A DNA stretch of 64,000 nt from Oscillospiraceae bacterium (GCA_020025515.1 JAHHRZ010000004.1:1-64000), one strand, 5' to 3'. Shown: positions 1 through 8,658, counted from the stretch's first letter. Made by a program: numbers and translations. The notes: generated from the sequence alone by a model not told the origin.

Positions 1-17
1 AAGGAGGCTATTTCACA

Positions 18-80
18 ATGGAAAGAAATACAGTAAATCACAGCGCCCACTCCACGTGGAGGTGCCAGTACCATAGATAA
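18..80 (+). pseudogene. IS200/IS605-family TnpA remnant (N-terminus only)
   Basis: A strong ribosome binding site (AAGGAGG, positions 1-7) precedes an ATG that opens only 20 codons before TAA. The short peptide contains HSTWRCQYH. This matches the start of Y1 HUH transposases of the IS200/IS605 type, where HS-x-W-x-C-QYH is followed by IVFAPKYRR. Everything after that point, including the HUH and catalytic Tyr motifs, is absent, so this is a dead fragment. The identification rests on about ten residues. Confidence 0.55.
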
Positions 81-161
81 GGTACAATAAATTGTACAAA
101 ATTGAAAAAGAAAATAGACACGGCTTGCCGGTCTCTGGTAGAATGAAATTACCACACAACA

Positions 162-778
162 TTCCGAGAGGAGACGCTGAACAGTCTTCTGGAAGCGGAA
201 GCCGACAAGCTGACCCAGGCGGCCCGATATGAGCGCAATGAGGTTCGCCAAGGCTACCGAAGCGGTCACTATGACCGCAACCTGATGACTACCTCCGGCG
301 ATGTTACCCTGCATATGCTCCGACTCAAGGGGATCTCCTTTGAGACCGCTATCATTGAGCGTTACCGCCGTCGTGAAAGCAGCGTGGAAGAGGCCCTCAT
401 AGAGATGTATCTTGCAGGCGTGTCCGTGCGCCGTGTAGAGGAAGCAAGGTTTCTGCATCTACCATCAGTGAGCTGAACAAGAAGGCCTATGCCAATATTG
501 AGGTCTGGCGGAATCGTTCCCTCCAGGGAAGCAAATATTCTTATGTGTATGTGGACGGAATCTACCTCAAACGAAATTGGGGCGGAGAGTATGAAAATGT
601 AGCTGTTTTTGTTGCGATTGCCGTAAATGACGACAGTTATCGTGAGGTTTTGGGCGCTGCGGAGGGGATGAAAGAGGACAAGGCCAGTTGGGTGAATTTC
701 TTCCAGTGGCTTCGTGGCCGTGGACTGGAAGGGGTAAAACTTATTGTTGGAGGCAAGTGCCTGGGCATGCTGGTATAA
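162..778 (+). pseudogene. Degenerate IS256-family (mutator type) transposase
   Basis: Two frames together reconstruct the middle of an IS256-type DDE transposase. The first frame (162 to about 442) reads FREETLNSLLEAEADKL and then a stretch containing FETAIIERYRRRESSVEEAL. The second frame (about 450-778) begins ASTISELNKKAYANIEVW and contains YVYVDGIYLKRNWGG, which carries the first catalytic Asp. Between them roughly eight codons are lost and the frame shifts. The N-terminus and the last third (with the third catalytic acidic residue) are missing, because the second frame stops after GGKCLGMLV. It cannot encode an active enzyme. It sits immediately upstream of the metK promoter and beside an IS200 remnant, so the spot has received more than one element. 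Confidence 0.8.
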
Positions 779-828
779 GGGCTTGGCCCCTTAACCATAT
801 AAAATATTGACAAATCTTGTGAAATTGC

Positions 829-856
829 TTGACTTTTTTCGATCTTTGCGTATAAT
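829..856 (+). promoter_or_regulatory. Promoter of metK
   Basis: TTGACT (829-834) and a perfect TATAAT (851-856) are separated by 16 bp, a good sigma-A promoter. The predicted start near 863 lies just before the S-box leader. Confidence 0.75.
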
Positions 857-876
857 ATATCTGAAACTTAATAATA

Positions 877-1011
877 CCTTATCAAGAGTGGCGGAGGGAA
901 CGGCCCGATGAAGCCCGGCAACCTGTTTTAATGACAAGGTGCTAAATCCGGCGTATGACGAAAGATGAGGATTCGTGCTTCTTCGCTCCGAATCTTCGGG
1001 GCGATTTTTTT
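877..1011 (+). promoter_or_regulatory. SAM-I (S-box) riboswitch with intrinsic terminator
   Basis: The hallmark S-box segments appear in order: CTTATCAAGAG, GGAGGGAACGGCCCGATGAA, CCCGGCAACC, AAGGTGCTAAATCC and GAAAGATGAGG. The 3' strand of the closing helix (GATGAGG) is followed by a terminator, CGCTCCGAA (984-992) pairing with TTCGGGGCG (995-1003), then a T run to 1011. GAGGATTCG (967-975) can instead pair with CGAATCTTC (989-997) as an antiterminator. SAM binding would therefore favour termination ahead of metK, as known for this class. Confidence 0.95.
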
Positions 1012-1049
1012 GATGTTCTTGATAGGGCTGAGAAAGGAAATTATATAGA

Positions 1050-2198
1050 ATGGAAAAAAGATTGTTTACTTCTGAATGTGTTACCACGGGCCACCCCGAT
1101 AAGGTTGCCGATCGAATTTCTGACAGCATTTTGGATGCCTGCCTGGCGCAGGACCCCAATTCCCGTGTGGCTTGTGAGACCTTAGTGACCACCGATTTCT
1201 GCTGCATTTCCGGCGAAATCACCACCAAGGCGGATGTCGATTATGCCGCTGTGGCCCGTCAGGTGATTCGTGACATCGGTTATACCAGAGAAGGGGAGGG
1301 CTTCTGTGCGGATACTGTGGAGATTCTGTGCCGGATTCACACCCAGTCTCCTGACATTGCGATGGGCACCAACGATGAAGTCGGGGGTGCCGGGGATCAG
1401 GGAATGATGTTTGGCGGCGCCTGCAACCAGACACCTGAGCTGATGCCCCTGGCTGGCGCTGTATCTCGGGCGCTCATTAACCGTCTGACCCTGATGGTAA
1501 AGGAGAACCCCAACCTTCGGCCTGACGGAAAAGCGCAGGTCACAGTTGAGTTCGATGAAAACGGCAGCCCCATTGGGGTAGACACGGTTGTGGTCTCCAT
1601 TATGCACACGCCCGAATTTTCCAGTGCGCAGCTGCGTCAGTATGTGAAGGAAATGGTGATTGCTCCGGTACTCAACAGCTATGGCTTTGATATTCAGGAT
1701 GTACCCAACATCTACATTAACCCCACCGGGCAGTTTATTGTTGGCGGCCCCAACGGCGACACCGGCCTCACTGGACGTAAGATCATTGTAGATACCTATG
1801 GCGGCTATTTCTGCCACGGTGGTGGTGCATTCTCCGGCAAGGACCCCACAAAGGTAGACCGCAGTGCCGCCTACATGGCTCGCTACATGGCCAAGAATGT
1901 GGTTGCGGCCGGTTTGGCAGACAAGATTCAGGTGGAGCTGGCATACGCCATCGGTGTGGCAGAGCCTGTTTCGATTCTGGTAGAGACCTACGGAACCGGA
2001 AGAGTCAGCGATGAGATGCTTACGGAGATTCTTCGCCGGGAATTTGACCTCACTCCTGCGGGTATTATCAAGACCCTGGATCTGCGCCGTCCCATCTATA
2101 CGGAAACTGCTGCCCACGGTCACTTTGGCCTGGAAGAGGGCCGCTCTTGGGAGCGTACAGATCGTGCCAATGATCTGCGCAAGGCTGCCGGCCTGTAA
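1050..2198 (+). CDS. metK: S-adenosylmethionine synthetase
   Basis: Cytosolic methionine adenosyltransferase, making SAM from methionine and ATP. The 382-residue length is normal for the family. The N-terminal GHPDK motif (residues 14-18) holds the catalytic His. GAGDQGMMFG (about 113-122) is the methionine/ATP signature, and GGGAFSGKDPTKVDRS in the C-terminal third is the P-loop-like signature. All three MetK domains are present. The start is supported by an AGAAAGGAAA ribosome binding site about 10 bases upstream. The gene is alone between its riboswitch and a strong terminator, so SAM feedback on transcription is the obvious regulation. Nothing is missing. Confidence 0.98.
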   Translation: MEKRLFTSECVTTGHPDKVADRISDSILDACLAQDPNSRVACETLVTTDFCCISGEITTKADVDYAAVARQVIRDIGYTREGEGFCADTVEILCRIHTQSPDIAMGTNDEVGGAGDQGMMFGGACNQTPELMPLAGAVSRALINRLTLMVKENPNLRPDGKAQVTVEFDENGSPIGVDTVVVSIMHTPEFSSAQLRQYVKEMVIAPVLNSYGFDIQDVPNIYINPTGQFIVGGPNGDTGLTGRKIIVDTYGGYFCHGGGAFSGKDPTKVDRSAAYMARYMAKNVVAAGLADKIQVELAYAIGVAEPVSILVETYGTGRVSDEMLTEILRREFDLTPAGIIKTLDLRRPIYTETAAHGHFGLEEGRSWERTDRANDLRKAAGL

Positions 2199-2222
2199 TT
2201 TTATTACAGCCAATCAACATAG

Positions 2223-2258
2223 AAGGCTGTCTCACTTCAACCCAGTGAGACAGCCTTT
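2223..2258 (+). terminator. Terminator after metK
   Basis: A 14-bp stem, AAGGCTGTCTCACT with AGTGAGACAGCCTT, and a 7-nt loop are followed by a T run. It may also serve the convergent gene that ends at 2262. Confidence 0.85.
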
Positions 2259-2261
2259 TTC

Positions 2262-3770
2262 CTAATGAATGGGAATCAGAACCAGGGGACATTCCTCCAG
2301 GGAATCGGTAGTCAGCTGATTGGCCTCCCGGATAGAGTCTACCGTAGAACCGGATGCCTTTGCCATGGACCAAATTGTTTCCCCTTCCTTAGGGGCTCGA
2401 AGGATTAGGCTGGGTCTTGTCGGATCTGGCTTTTTCGGCGGGGATAGCTCCGCTCCGCAAACCATGGATAGCTCCTGATTGGCAAAGCTGTCAACGCACA
2501 GCTCCACAGATGCCCGAACGCTTGCGCTGCCGCCGCCCAGAGACCACTGAACGGGGCCAGACAAATGGGCATCAGCCTGACAGACACAGTCTTCGGCCAG
2601 ATTGATCTTGGATTTCGCACAGGTATGGGAGCTTCTGCCCTGCAAGGAGCCGGCTGCATCATAATAGAGGATATTGCACCAAACGGGGGCCTCCAGGGAG
2701 AGCTCTTTCCCATTGCGGTGACTCTTGGGAAATTCCGGCAAAAGAGTGCAATCCAGAAGAGAGCCACCGGTCAGAGAAAAGGATTCCTCCACCTGCTCAC
2801 GCAGAATTTGATGGTCCAATCTGCTCTTTACAGGCATACTCTGACTCTTGAGGGTGATATCTCGGTTGAGACAGTACATATCCTGAATCACTTCCACCAT
2901 TTGTCTTTGCAGAACCATGCACTGAGCTGAAAGGGAGCATTTCAGGCGAAGCCGGCGCCCGTCTTCATCGGGAATGATTTCGGCTCCGGTGAGAATGAGC
3001 TCTGCCTGCAATTCTTCCTCCTCATCATAATGCTGCCCCAGTTCTGTGTATTGAGAGAAGGGAAGCTCAAAGTCCCAGACCGCCAGGCGGTCTTCCGGGG
3101 TCATGTATACCAGATGCAGGCCGCAGTTGCCCTTCATAAGGGCTTTTTCTCCCAGCACCTTATGATCTGTAAGGATGGGGGAGAGCTGATATGCAATGAT
3201 CTGAGATACCGCAGAGGCCCCACCGGGAAGTTCCAATTCTTCATCCAGAAGGAAACTTTTTTCTGCCATTTCCGACGGAAGAAGGAGAGGCAGATGACTG
3301 CTCAGGATCTCTACTTCTTTGGGCACTTCGGGCAGAGTATAGAATGTTGTCTCAGCGGTAGAGAAAGCCTCCCCCAGACAGCTGACATTTGCACGCACCA
3401 AAATCTTTCTGGGGCTTACCATGCGGGCATCCACGCTTTTTAGGTGACATGAGACCCGCATGGTTCCTTCCTTCTCTGTCTGGGGCAGTTCCCAGCGCAT
3501 AGAGAAGGGAAGATAGGTGCTGATCTGTCGGGGCAGACTTTCGTCTTCCGGTACATACAGAACCCAAGCGGTAATGCCGCCCGATACAGTCATGGTGTTG
3601 CCACGCCATTCCTTGCTGCGTATGACGGGAATCCCCCAGCTGCTGACAATCCTGCCCACATCAGGAAGGCTTTCGGGTACGGCGGTTTCCATGGTTTCCT
3701 CTTGGCTTTGCACCTGCCTGAGCAGCTTCTGTAAATGGGTTACGGCGCTTTTCTGAAAGGCCAGTTCCAT
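2262..3770 (-). CDS. SipL-like spore morphogenesis protein (DUF3794/SPOCS repeats plus LysM)
   Basis: A 502-residue protein with no signal peptide or membrane segment. It shows successive DUF3794 (SPOCS) type beta-rich modules over about residues 20-420 and a C-terminal LysM module (about 455-502; KEGETIWSMAKASGSTVDSI and a hydrophobic C-terminal VLIPIH). This architecture is that of Clostridioides SipL, which binds the coat ATPase SpoIVA at the forespore surface during engulfment. I chose the ATG at 3770: AAGGAG lies 8 bases before it, whereas the GTG nine bases upstream touches the ribosome binding site. It faces metK and shares the intervening terminator. The family is confident. That it is the functional SipL rather than a paralogue is inferred. 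Confidence 0.8.
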   Translation of the reverse strand: MELAFQKSAVTHLQKLLRQVQSQEETMETAVPESLPDVGRIVSSWGIPVIRSKEWRGNTMTVSGGITAWVLYVPEDESLPRQISTYLPFSMRWELPQTEKEGTMRVSCHLKSVDARMVSPRKILVRANVSCLGEAFSTAETTFYTLPEVPKEVEILSSHLPLLLPSEMAEKSFLLDEELELPGGASAVSQIIAYQLSPILTDHKVLGEKALMKGNCGLHLVYMTPEDRLAVWDFELPFSQYTELGQHYDEEEELQAELILTGAEIIPDEDGRRLRLKCSLSAQCMVLQRQMVEVIQDMYCLNRDITLKSQSMPVKSRLDHQILREQVEESFSLTGGSLLDCTLLPEFPKSHRNGKELSLEAPVWCNILYYDAAGSLQGRSSHTCAKSKINLAEDCVCQADAHLSGPVQWSLGGGSASVRASVELCVDSFANQELSMVCGAELSPPKKPDPTRPSLILRAPKEGETIWSMAKASGSTVDSIREANQLTTDSLEECPLVLIPIH

Positions 3771-3829
3771 TGTCCTCACTCCTTATGGTTTCTTCCCTAA
3801 TATATATGCACCATGGGACAAGACAATGC

Positions 3830-3982
3830 CTACTTTTTTACAAACAGTGCGTAACAGCCACATCCTGTACAGCCTGTGACCAGCACCAGCGTCAGGAAAC
3901 CGGAACCGCAGGCACTGCCAATCAGAATCCCGATGCCCAGAGAAATGAGTACAAGCGCTCCCGTTTGATGATATGGACACAT
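3830..3982 (-). CDS. 50-aa Gly/Cys-rich single-span membrane peptide
   Basis: A short reading frame starting MCPYHQTGALVLISLGIG, mostly hydrophobic, with a TGCTGCGCY cluster of four cysteines near the C-terminus and a KK tail. One long, or two short, membrane segments cover residues 8-45. A very strong G-rich ribosome binding site (AGGGGGG) lies 7 bases before the ATG. Those Gs are the 3' arm of a 13-bp hairpin that follows gtrA. Short peptides starting MCPYH and rich in Gly are, to my knowledge, common near this locus in Oscillospiraceae, but no function is known to me. The predicted peptide and its start site make it real with moderate confidence. Confidence 0.6.
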   Translation of the reverse strand: MCPYHQTGALVLISLGIGILIGSACGSGFLTLVLVTGCTGCGCYALFVKK

Positions 3983-3989
3983 AAAATCG

Positions 3990-4018
3990 CCCCCCTGCAT
4001 AGAGTCTATGCAGGGGGG
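3990..4018 (-). promoter_or_regulatory. 13-bp perfect hairpin between gtrA and the 50-aa peptide gene
   Basis: The arms 3990-4002 and 4006-4018 (CCCCCCTGCATAG and its exact complement) enclose a 3-nt loop. On the minus strand the 3' arm is followed by CGATTTTATG. It is therefore a weak-tailed terminator for gtrA, and it also buries the ribosome binding site of the downstream peptide gene. Confidence 0.7.
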
Positions 4019-4031
4019 AAATCGTTTGTGC

Positions 4032-4493
4032 TTAATTTTGATCTTTGTTTTTGAAAGCGAAAAAGCGTTGGCCGAAGTAATTGAGAAATACGAACAAAAC
4101 CATTCCCACCAGCATGGCGGCGTTATCCTGAATGGTTTTTTCTGCGCCGGAGAGTGCCTGCCGCACCAGCGGCTTGGCAAGGCCGTAGGCCACCAAATAG
4201 CACAAGGCGATATTCAGCACGAAACGAAACACCTCCGACCAGGACCAGGACTTGGAACGAAAGGTGAAATACTTGTTGAGCAGAAAGCTTACGATGCTTC
4301 CCACGACATAATTGGCAGCGGTAGAAAACCAGTACGGGAAATTGCTGCCCACCGGCACATTCCACGGGACGCAATTATACAACAGAAACATCGTGCCGGT
4401 GCCAACCAAAGTATTTATAATGCCGACGATCAAAAAGCGGATTGTGGTGTGGTTTTTAATCAGATCAATCAGACGGGAACCAATGGCTTTCAT
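4032..4493 (-). CDS. GtrA-family membrane protein
   Basis: A 153-residue, four-span membrane protein. Segments at about 19-40, 57-75, 89-107 and 123-142 and the LLNKYFTF...F sequence between spans 2 and 3 are typical of GtrA/DPMS-like proteins. These proteins are thought to flip or deliver polyprenyl-phosphate sugars for cell-surface glycan modification. It begins 2 bases after the stop of the upstream PBP gene, so it belongs to the FHA-FtsW/PBP transcription unit. This suggests a role in envelope or spore-wall polymer decoration, which is inference. The length is usual for the family. Confidence 0.85.
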   Translation of the reverse strand: MKAIGSRLIDLIKNHTTIRFLIVGIINTLVGTGTMFLLYNCVPWNVPVGSNFPYWFSTAANYVVGSIVSFLLNKYFTFRSKSWSWSEVFRFVLNIALCYLVAYGLAKPLVRQALSGAEKTIQDNAAMLVGMVLFVFLNYFGQRFFAFKNKDQN

Positions 4494-4495
4494 GG

Positions 4496-5881
4496 TTATT
4501 TCTTACCCCTTTCTGCGTCCATGACTTCCACACAGGCATCCAGGATCTCAGAGACAATGGGAACGCAGGTTCTGCTGCCGGAGCCGGCATTTTCTACTAC
4601 TACAATAAAGGCCAGAGGATACTCTTCGTCCAGAGTGAATCCGGCGAATGTGGCATCTGCTTCCTGTCCGGCTCCCTGTTCGGCGGTGCCGGATTTGGCG
4701 CAGGCGTAGAGTCCTGCAAAGTTTTCTTCACCATAGTTATAGACCACATTGTTGTGCATGAGCTTCTGAAGTCTCAGGGCGATGTCCGCAGACATGATTC
4801 GGTCGGTAAGCTTGGGGGATGCGTTATGGCTGCTGAGCGTGCCGCCGTCTACAGACTTCACCAGATAGGGTTCAGCGGCTGTGCCGCCGCCTGCAATCTG
4901 GCCCATAAAAGTTAAGAATCGACAGGCGTTGATCTGATCGGTATACTGACCGATCCCACTCCAGGCCAGACCGACCTCTTCCGCATTGGACAAGTCAAAG
5001 AGGCCCTTGGCTGTGGTAACGCCGTCAAAGGTGATTGGCTCGATGATCTGATACTTTTCTACATAGCGGGACAGGGTATCTGCTCCCAGCTCCAGGGAGA
5101 GCTGAGCAAAGGCGGCATTGCAGGAGCTGGTCAGAGCTTCTTGCAGCGTTACGGTGCCATGCACATCGGTACAGGTGACCTCGTTGCCGTCAACCCAATA
5201 AGAGCCGTCACAATAGAAGGTTTGTTCTTCGACATCCGGAAGCTGCTCCAGGGCGGCGGCGGTTGTGACGATTTTGAAAATAGAACCGGGAGTATAGGTG
5301 GACTGGGTAAAGCGGTTCACATACACGCCTTCATACTCACCGGGATCATCGTCATCGATCTCCGGCACATTGTCCGGGTCGTAATTGGGACTGGAAAGGG
5401 CACAGAGGATTTCTCCGGTTTTGTAGTTATACACCGCAATCACGCCCTTTCTGCCATCCATCGCCTCCTGAGCCGCAAGCTGCACCGGGGCGCTGATCGT
5501 AAGTTTGGCCTTGCCGCCGGGGCCTGTCAGGCCATAGATGCCATTGACCAGGTCAAATCCCAGCATCTCGCTGCTGTAGCCGGCAAGGGCCGGAGCGCTG
5601 ATATAGCCATAGCGATCCCCCAGAAGGTGCATGGTGGCAGCACGAAGTTCTTCATCATCGGCATAGTTGCGGCCATCGGTGGAGTCCAGAAGAACGGTTC
5701 CAGATCGATCGGTAACAACGCCGCAGTTTAGATTGGGGCCTTTGTATACATGGGGACTTCCGGGAAAAATTGCCCAGTCGTCAGCCTGAAACACATATTC
5801 TCCGGAAAAAATCACAATGCCCAACAGGAGGAGTCCTGCAAGAATCAGGGCAATTTTGGAACGGCCTGCAATTCTATTCAT
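4496..5881 (-). CDS. Penicillin-binding protein, class B-like transpeptidase
   Basis: A 461-residue bitopic protein with an N-terminal membrane anchor (about residues 9-30), a short linker domain and a C-terminal transpeptidase domain. The serine-acylase motifs are visible: TPGSIFK (SxxK), SCN (SxN) within LTSSCNAAFA, and KSGTAEQ (KTG variant) near the C-terminus. It cross-links peptidoglycan outside the membrane. It resembles the PbpA/FtsI family but is short (usually 550-700 residues), as in the Clostridia PBPs paired with FHA-FtsW. Its ATG overlaps the end of the upstream FtsW-like gene by 8 bases, so the two are translationally coupled and likely work as a glycosyltransferase/transpeptidase pair. 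The cellular role (division, elongation or spore cortex) cannot be told from sequence. Confidence 0.9.
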   Translation of the reverse strand: MNRIAGRSKIALILAGLLLLGIVIFSGEYVFQADDWAIFPGSPHVYKGPNLNCGVVTDRSGTVLLDSTDGRNYADDEELRAATMHLLGDRYGYISAPALAGYSSEMLGFDLVNGIYGLTGPGGKAKLTISAPVQLAAQEAMDGRKGVIAVYNYKTGEILCALSSPNYDPDNVPEIDDDDPGEYEGVYVNRFTQSTYTPGSIFKIVTTAAALEQLPDVEEQTFYCDGSYWVDGNEVTCTDVHGTVTLQEALTSSCNAAFAQLSLELGADTLSRYVEKYQIIEPITFDGVTTAKGLFDLSNAEEVGLAWSGIGQYTDQINACRFLTFMGQIAGGGTAAEPYLVKSVDGGTLSSHNASPKLTDRIMSADIALRLQKLMHNNVVYNYGEENFAGLYACAKSGTAEQGAGQEADATFAGFTLDEEYPLAFIVVVENAGSGSRTCVPIVSEILDACVEVMDAERGKK

Positions 5882-7634
5882 CTACATCCTCTCCTTTCTG
5901 GCGCTTGGAGTGCAGGCGAACGGCAAAGCTGGCATTCTGACGGGTATCTGCCGCTTTGATAAAGGCCAGCATCCCCCAGGCTGAAATCATGCTGGAGCCG
6001 CCGTTGGAAACGAAGGGGAAGGTAACGCCCGTAAGAGGCAGCAGATCCACAGTGCCGAATACATTGAGAATGGTCTGTACCATCAGCATGGTAATGGCGG
6101 CACAGGCACTGATGGTGTAAAAACTGCTTCGGCCTATGGAGGCAGAGCGCACCACAAAAACGCCTAAAATCACGATGCAGGCTACCATCATAATGCCAAT
6201 CAGAAGGCCCCATTCTTCAGATACCGTGGCAAAGACCAGGTCAGTGTCGCTGGCAGCCACATACTTGAGCCAGCCGTTTCCGCCTCCAAGGCCCAAAAGA
6301 CCGCCAGAAGCAATGCACATCATGGCACGGGTCTGCTGAAAACCTGCATCCAGAGGGACATCCCAGACATGACGCCAGGAAGCAAAACGCTGCAACACAT
6401 GGGGCTTTAAGAAGCGCAGCGCTGTGATACCGCCAAATCCAAGGCCGGAACTCACAAGGGCGATGGTGGCAAAGTTACCGGATCGCAGATAGGCAATCAT
6501 CAAAAAGGCCGCAAGGAAAATAAAAGCGGTACCAAAGTCATTCATATATGCCAGACAACCGCAAATAATCAGAGAATACACGATGAACAGAGACATATTG
6601 CGGAAGGAAACGATTCGGCTCATGGTAGATGTGCCCACAAAGATGAAGCACAGCTTCACGATTTCGGAAGGCTGAAAGGAGAATGGGCCAATGGAGATCC
6701 AGTTTTTGGCACCATATAATTCCTCACCGAAAATCAGGTTTACAGCCAGTAGCAGCAGTCCCGCACAGGCGGCCAGATAGCGGATGACCTTTGCACGCTC
6801 CAGATCCCGCAAAGACCAGCCAATAAACAGGAAGGCCGCAAGACCCATAAGGGAAGCGTAGAGCTGTTTCAGAGTTTCTCCCGGAGTTACCGTGGCAATC
6901 AAAGCCATACCCAATGTACTCAGGAAAAACGCTATGGTTTCTATTTCATAGCTTTTTCGCCGTATGAGACGATAGAAGAAAAACAGCCCCCACTGCAAGG
7001 CAAAAAGGGACAAAAACCCGACAAAAATGCTGTTCATGTCCTTAGGTTCCGCGGTAAAGAGAAGCTGAAGCACCATAAAGGTCTGAAACAGACTCAAAAG
7101 AATCAGCGTAAAGGAAGGAGCGTAGTCCCGTCCCGGCTGTGTGCGCAGAGTTGTCTGATAGGTTTCCTGTTCCCGGGAGATGGGCTGCAAGGTCATGTCA
7201 AGACCGTTCAGACTGATGACATCCTCCGGACCGATGGCAGAAATAGAGATATCCTTGTGGTTCACCTTGACACCGCCCTTTGAGCCGATGTCACTGATGG
7301 TCCAGCTGCCGTCGTCATACCGGGTCAAAACAGCATGGCTTCGGGAAATGAAGGGTAGATCAATGACGATATCACTTCGCTTATTTCGTCCAATGATGTT
7401 TTCCCAGTGGGTAATGGGAAGCTGATTTCCGTCGGGCAGGCACAGCCATCCCCAAACCTCCGGTTCCTTTCGGAAGGTAAGAAGACTTCTGCCGCACCGC
7501 AGAATCAGGAAAAAAGCAAGCAGGGGAAGAATGAACCGCACGATCATTGTGTAGCATTCTCCCAGTGTAGCCTTTCCCAAAGGAAGCTCTCCCAATGATT
7601 GAATCAAATCATATAGTTTCTGCAAAAGCACCAC
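5874..7634 (-). CDS. FHA-domain FtsW/RodA/SpoVE-family peptidoglycan polymerase
   Basis: A 586-residue SEDS protein. A first membrane segment (about 27-45) is followed by an FHA domain (about 70-145), with IIGRNKRSDIVIDLPFISRS and the conserved SHAVL element. Then come about ten membrane spans ending with the SEDS signature PLTGVTFPFVSNGGSSM. SEDS proteins polymerise lipid II with a partner class B PBP, here the next gene. The N-terminal FHA (phosphothreonine-binding) domain suggests control by Ser/Thr kinases of the PrkC type. The first codon is GTG, with AAAGGA almost touching it. The next GTG or the TTG at residue 4 gives better spacing, so the start may be a few codons inside. Transcription comes from 7678-7706. 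Confidence 0.92.
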   Translation of the reverse strand: MVLLQKLYDLIQSLGELPLGKATLGECYTMIVRFILPLLAFFLILRCGRSLLTFRKEPEVWGWLCLPDGNQLPITHWENIIGRNKRSDIVIDLPFISRSHAVLTRYDDGSWTISDIGSKGGVKVNHKDISISAIGPEDVISLNGLDMTLQPISREQETYQTTLRTQPGRDYAPSFTLILLSLFQTFMVLQLLFTAEPKDMNSIFVGFLSLFALQWGLFFFYRLIRRKSYEIETIAFFLSTLGMALIATVTPGETLKQLYASLMGLAAFLFIGWSLRDLERAKVIRYLAACAGLLLLAVNLIFGEELYGAKNWISIGPFSFQPSEIVKLCFIFVGTSTMSRIVSFRNMSLFIVYSLIICGCLAYMNDFGTAFIFLAAFLMIAYLRSGNFATIALVSSGLGFGGITALRFLKPHVLQRFASWRHVWDVPLDAGFQQTRAMMCIASGGLLGLGGGNGWLKYVAASDTDLVFATVSEEWGLLIGIMMVACIVILGVFVVRSASIGRSSFYTISACAAITMLMVQTILNVFGTVDLLPLTGVTFPFVSNGGSSMISAWGMLAFIKAADTRQNASFAVRLHSKRQKGEDVDE

Positions 7635-7677
7635 GTCCTTTCAGTGGAATAGTTCGATTGACGCACAGGATAAGAAA

Positions 7678-7706
7678 AGGATACTACCTTTTTCATAAGG
7701 TGTCAA
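7678..7706 (-). promoter_or_regulatory. Promoter of the FHA-FtsW/PBP/GtrA operon
   Basis: On the minus strand, TTGACA and TATCCT are separated by 17 bp. They sit just beyond the nfo stop codon and give a leader of about 40 nt. Confidence 0.65.
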
Positions 7707-7707
7707 A

Positions 7708-8538
7708 TTAAGAAATTTTGAATGCGCGCAGGGTCAGGATTTCTTTCTGATAGCCGGGCAGCTCGTTGGGCGTTTCCAGCACCATGGGAAGGCTGCAAAG
7801 GGCCGGGTGGGTAACGACTCGTTCCAAAGCCTCCAACCCGATGAACCCTTCCCCCAGACAGGCATGGCGGTCTTTGTGGGAGCCAAGTGGGTTTTTAGAA
7901 TCGTTGATGTGCAGGGCGTTCAGTCGGCTCAGGCCGATTATTCGGTCAAATTCTTCCAGAACGCCATCCAGGTTTTGGGCAATGTCATATCCTCCGTCCC
8001 ACATGTGGCAGGTGTCCAGACAGATGCCCACACGGGGAGAGGCCACAGCGTCCAGGATCATACGAAGTTCGTCGAAAGTACCGCCGATTTCACTGCCTTT
8101 TCCCGCCATGGTTTCCAGCAGGACTGTAACGGGAAGATCTTGAGAAAGGGCCTGCTCCAATGCTGCGGCAATATAAGAAACACCGGCCTGCAAGCCTTGT
8201 CCCACATGGCTGCCGGGATGGAAATTATATAAGGTGCCGGGAATCATAGCGGCTCTGCGCAGGTCATCGCAGAGAACTTCTGCGGCGAAGTCTCTGGCTT
8301 CCGCCTCTTTGGTGCACAGATTCATGGTGTATGGGCCATGGGCCACTAAGGGCCCGAAATGATGGGCTTCCATCAGGGCAACGGCTGATGCCGCATCCAC
8401 GGGATCGGGGGCTTTGGCCTTGCTGCCTCTGGGATTGCGGGTGAAAAACTGAAATGTATCCGCGCCAATGGACAAGGCGGTCTTTACCATGGCACAATAG
8501 CCGCCGGTGGCGGATAGATGACAGCCGAAATAGGGCAT
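7708..8538 (-). CDS. nfo: Deoxyribonuclease IV (apurinic/apyrimidinic endonuclease)
   Basis: Endonuclease IV cuts the phosphodiester bond 5' of abasic sites in base-excision repair. The 276-residue length is standard. The trinuclear zinc ligands are recognisable: HGPYTMN, NFHPGSH, LLETMAGKGSEIGG, CLDTCHMWDGGYD, LHINDSKNPLGSHKDRH and LETP. The fold is a TIM barrel, with MPYFGCHLSATGG at the start. The ribosome binding site CCGGAGGAA lies about 7 bases before the ATG. It has its own promoter (8573-8601) and runs opposite to the WYL regulator. Confidence 0.97.
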   Translation of the reverse strand: MPYFGCHLSATGGYCAMVKTALSIGADTFQFFTRNPRGSKAKAPDPVDAASAVALMEAHHFGPLVAHGPYTMNLCTKEAEARDFAAEVLCDDLRRAAMIPGTLYNFHPGSHVGQGLQAGVSYIAAALEQALSQDLPVTVLLETMAGKGSEIGGTFDELRMILDAVASPRVGICLDTCHMWDGGYDIAQNLDGVLEEFDRIIGLSRLNALHINDSKNPLGSHKDRHACLGEGFIGLEALERVVTHPALCSLPMVLETPNELPGYQKEILTLRAFKIS

Positions 8539-8572
8539 AGGAATTCCTCCGGTAACATAAATAGATCATTTT

Positions 8573-8601
8573 ATTCTATCATTTTTTTGCCCGAATCGCA
8601 A
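8573..8601 (-). promoter_or_regulatory. Promoter of nfo
   Basis: On the minus strand, TTGCGA and TAGAAT are separated by 17 bp, about 35 bases upstream of the nfo ATG. Confidence 0.55.
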
Positions 8602-8658
8602 GGAGAGTATTCCATTTCTCCTGATTTCGTGGTATTGTAACAAAAGGGAGGGAAGGGT

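Noticed and set aside
1182..2213. A 343-codon open frame antisense to metK
   Set aside because: metK is complete with all its motifs; the antisense frame has no domain.
3771..3779. GTG start for the SipL-like protein nine bases upstream
   Set aside because: AAGGAG abuts that GTG; the spacing to the ATG at 3770 is normal.
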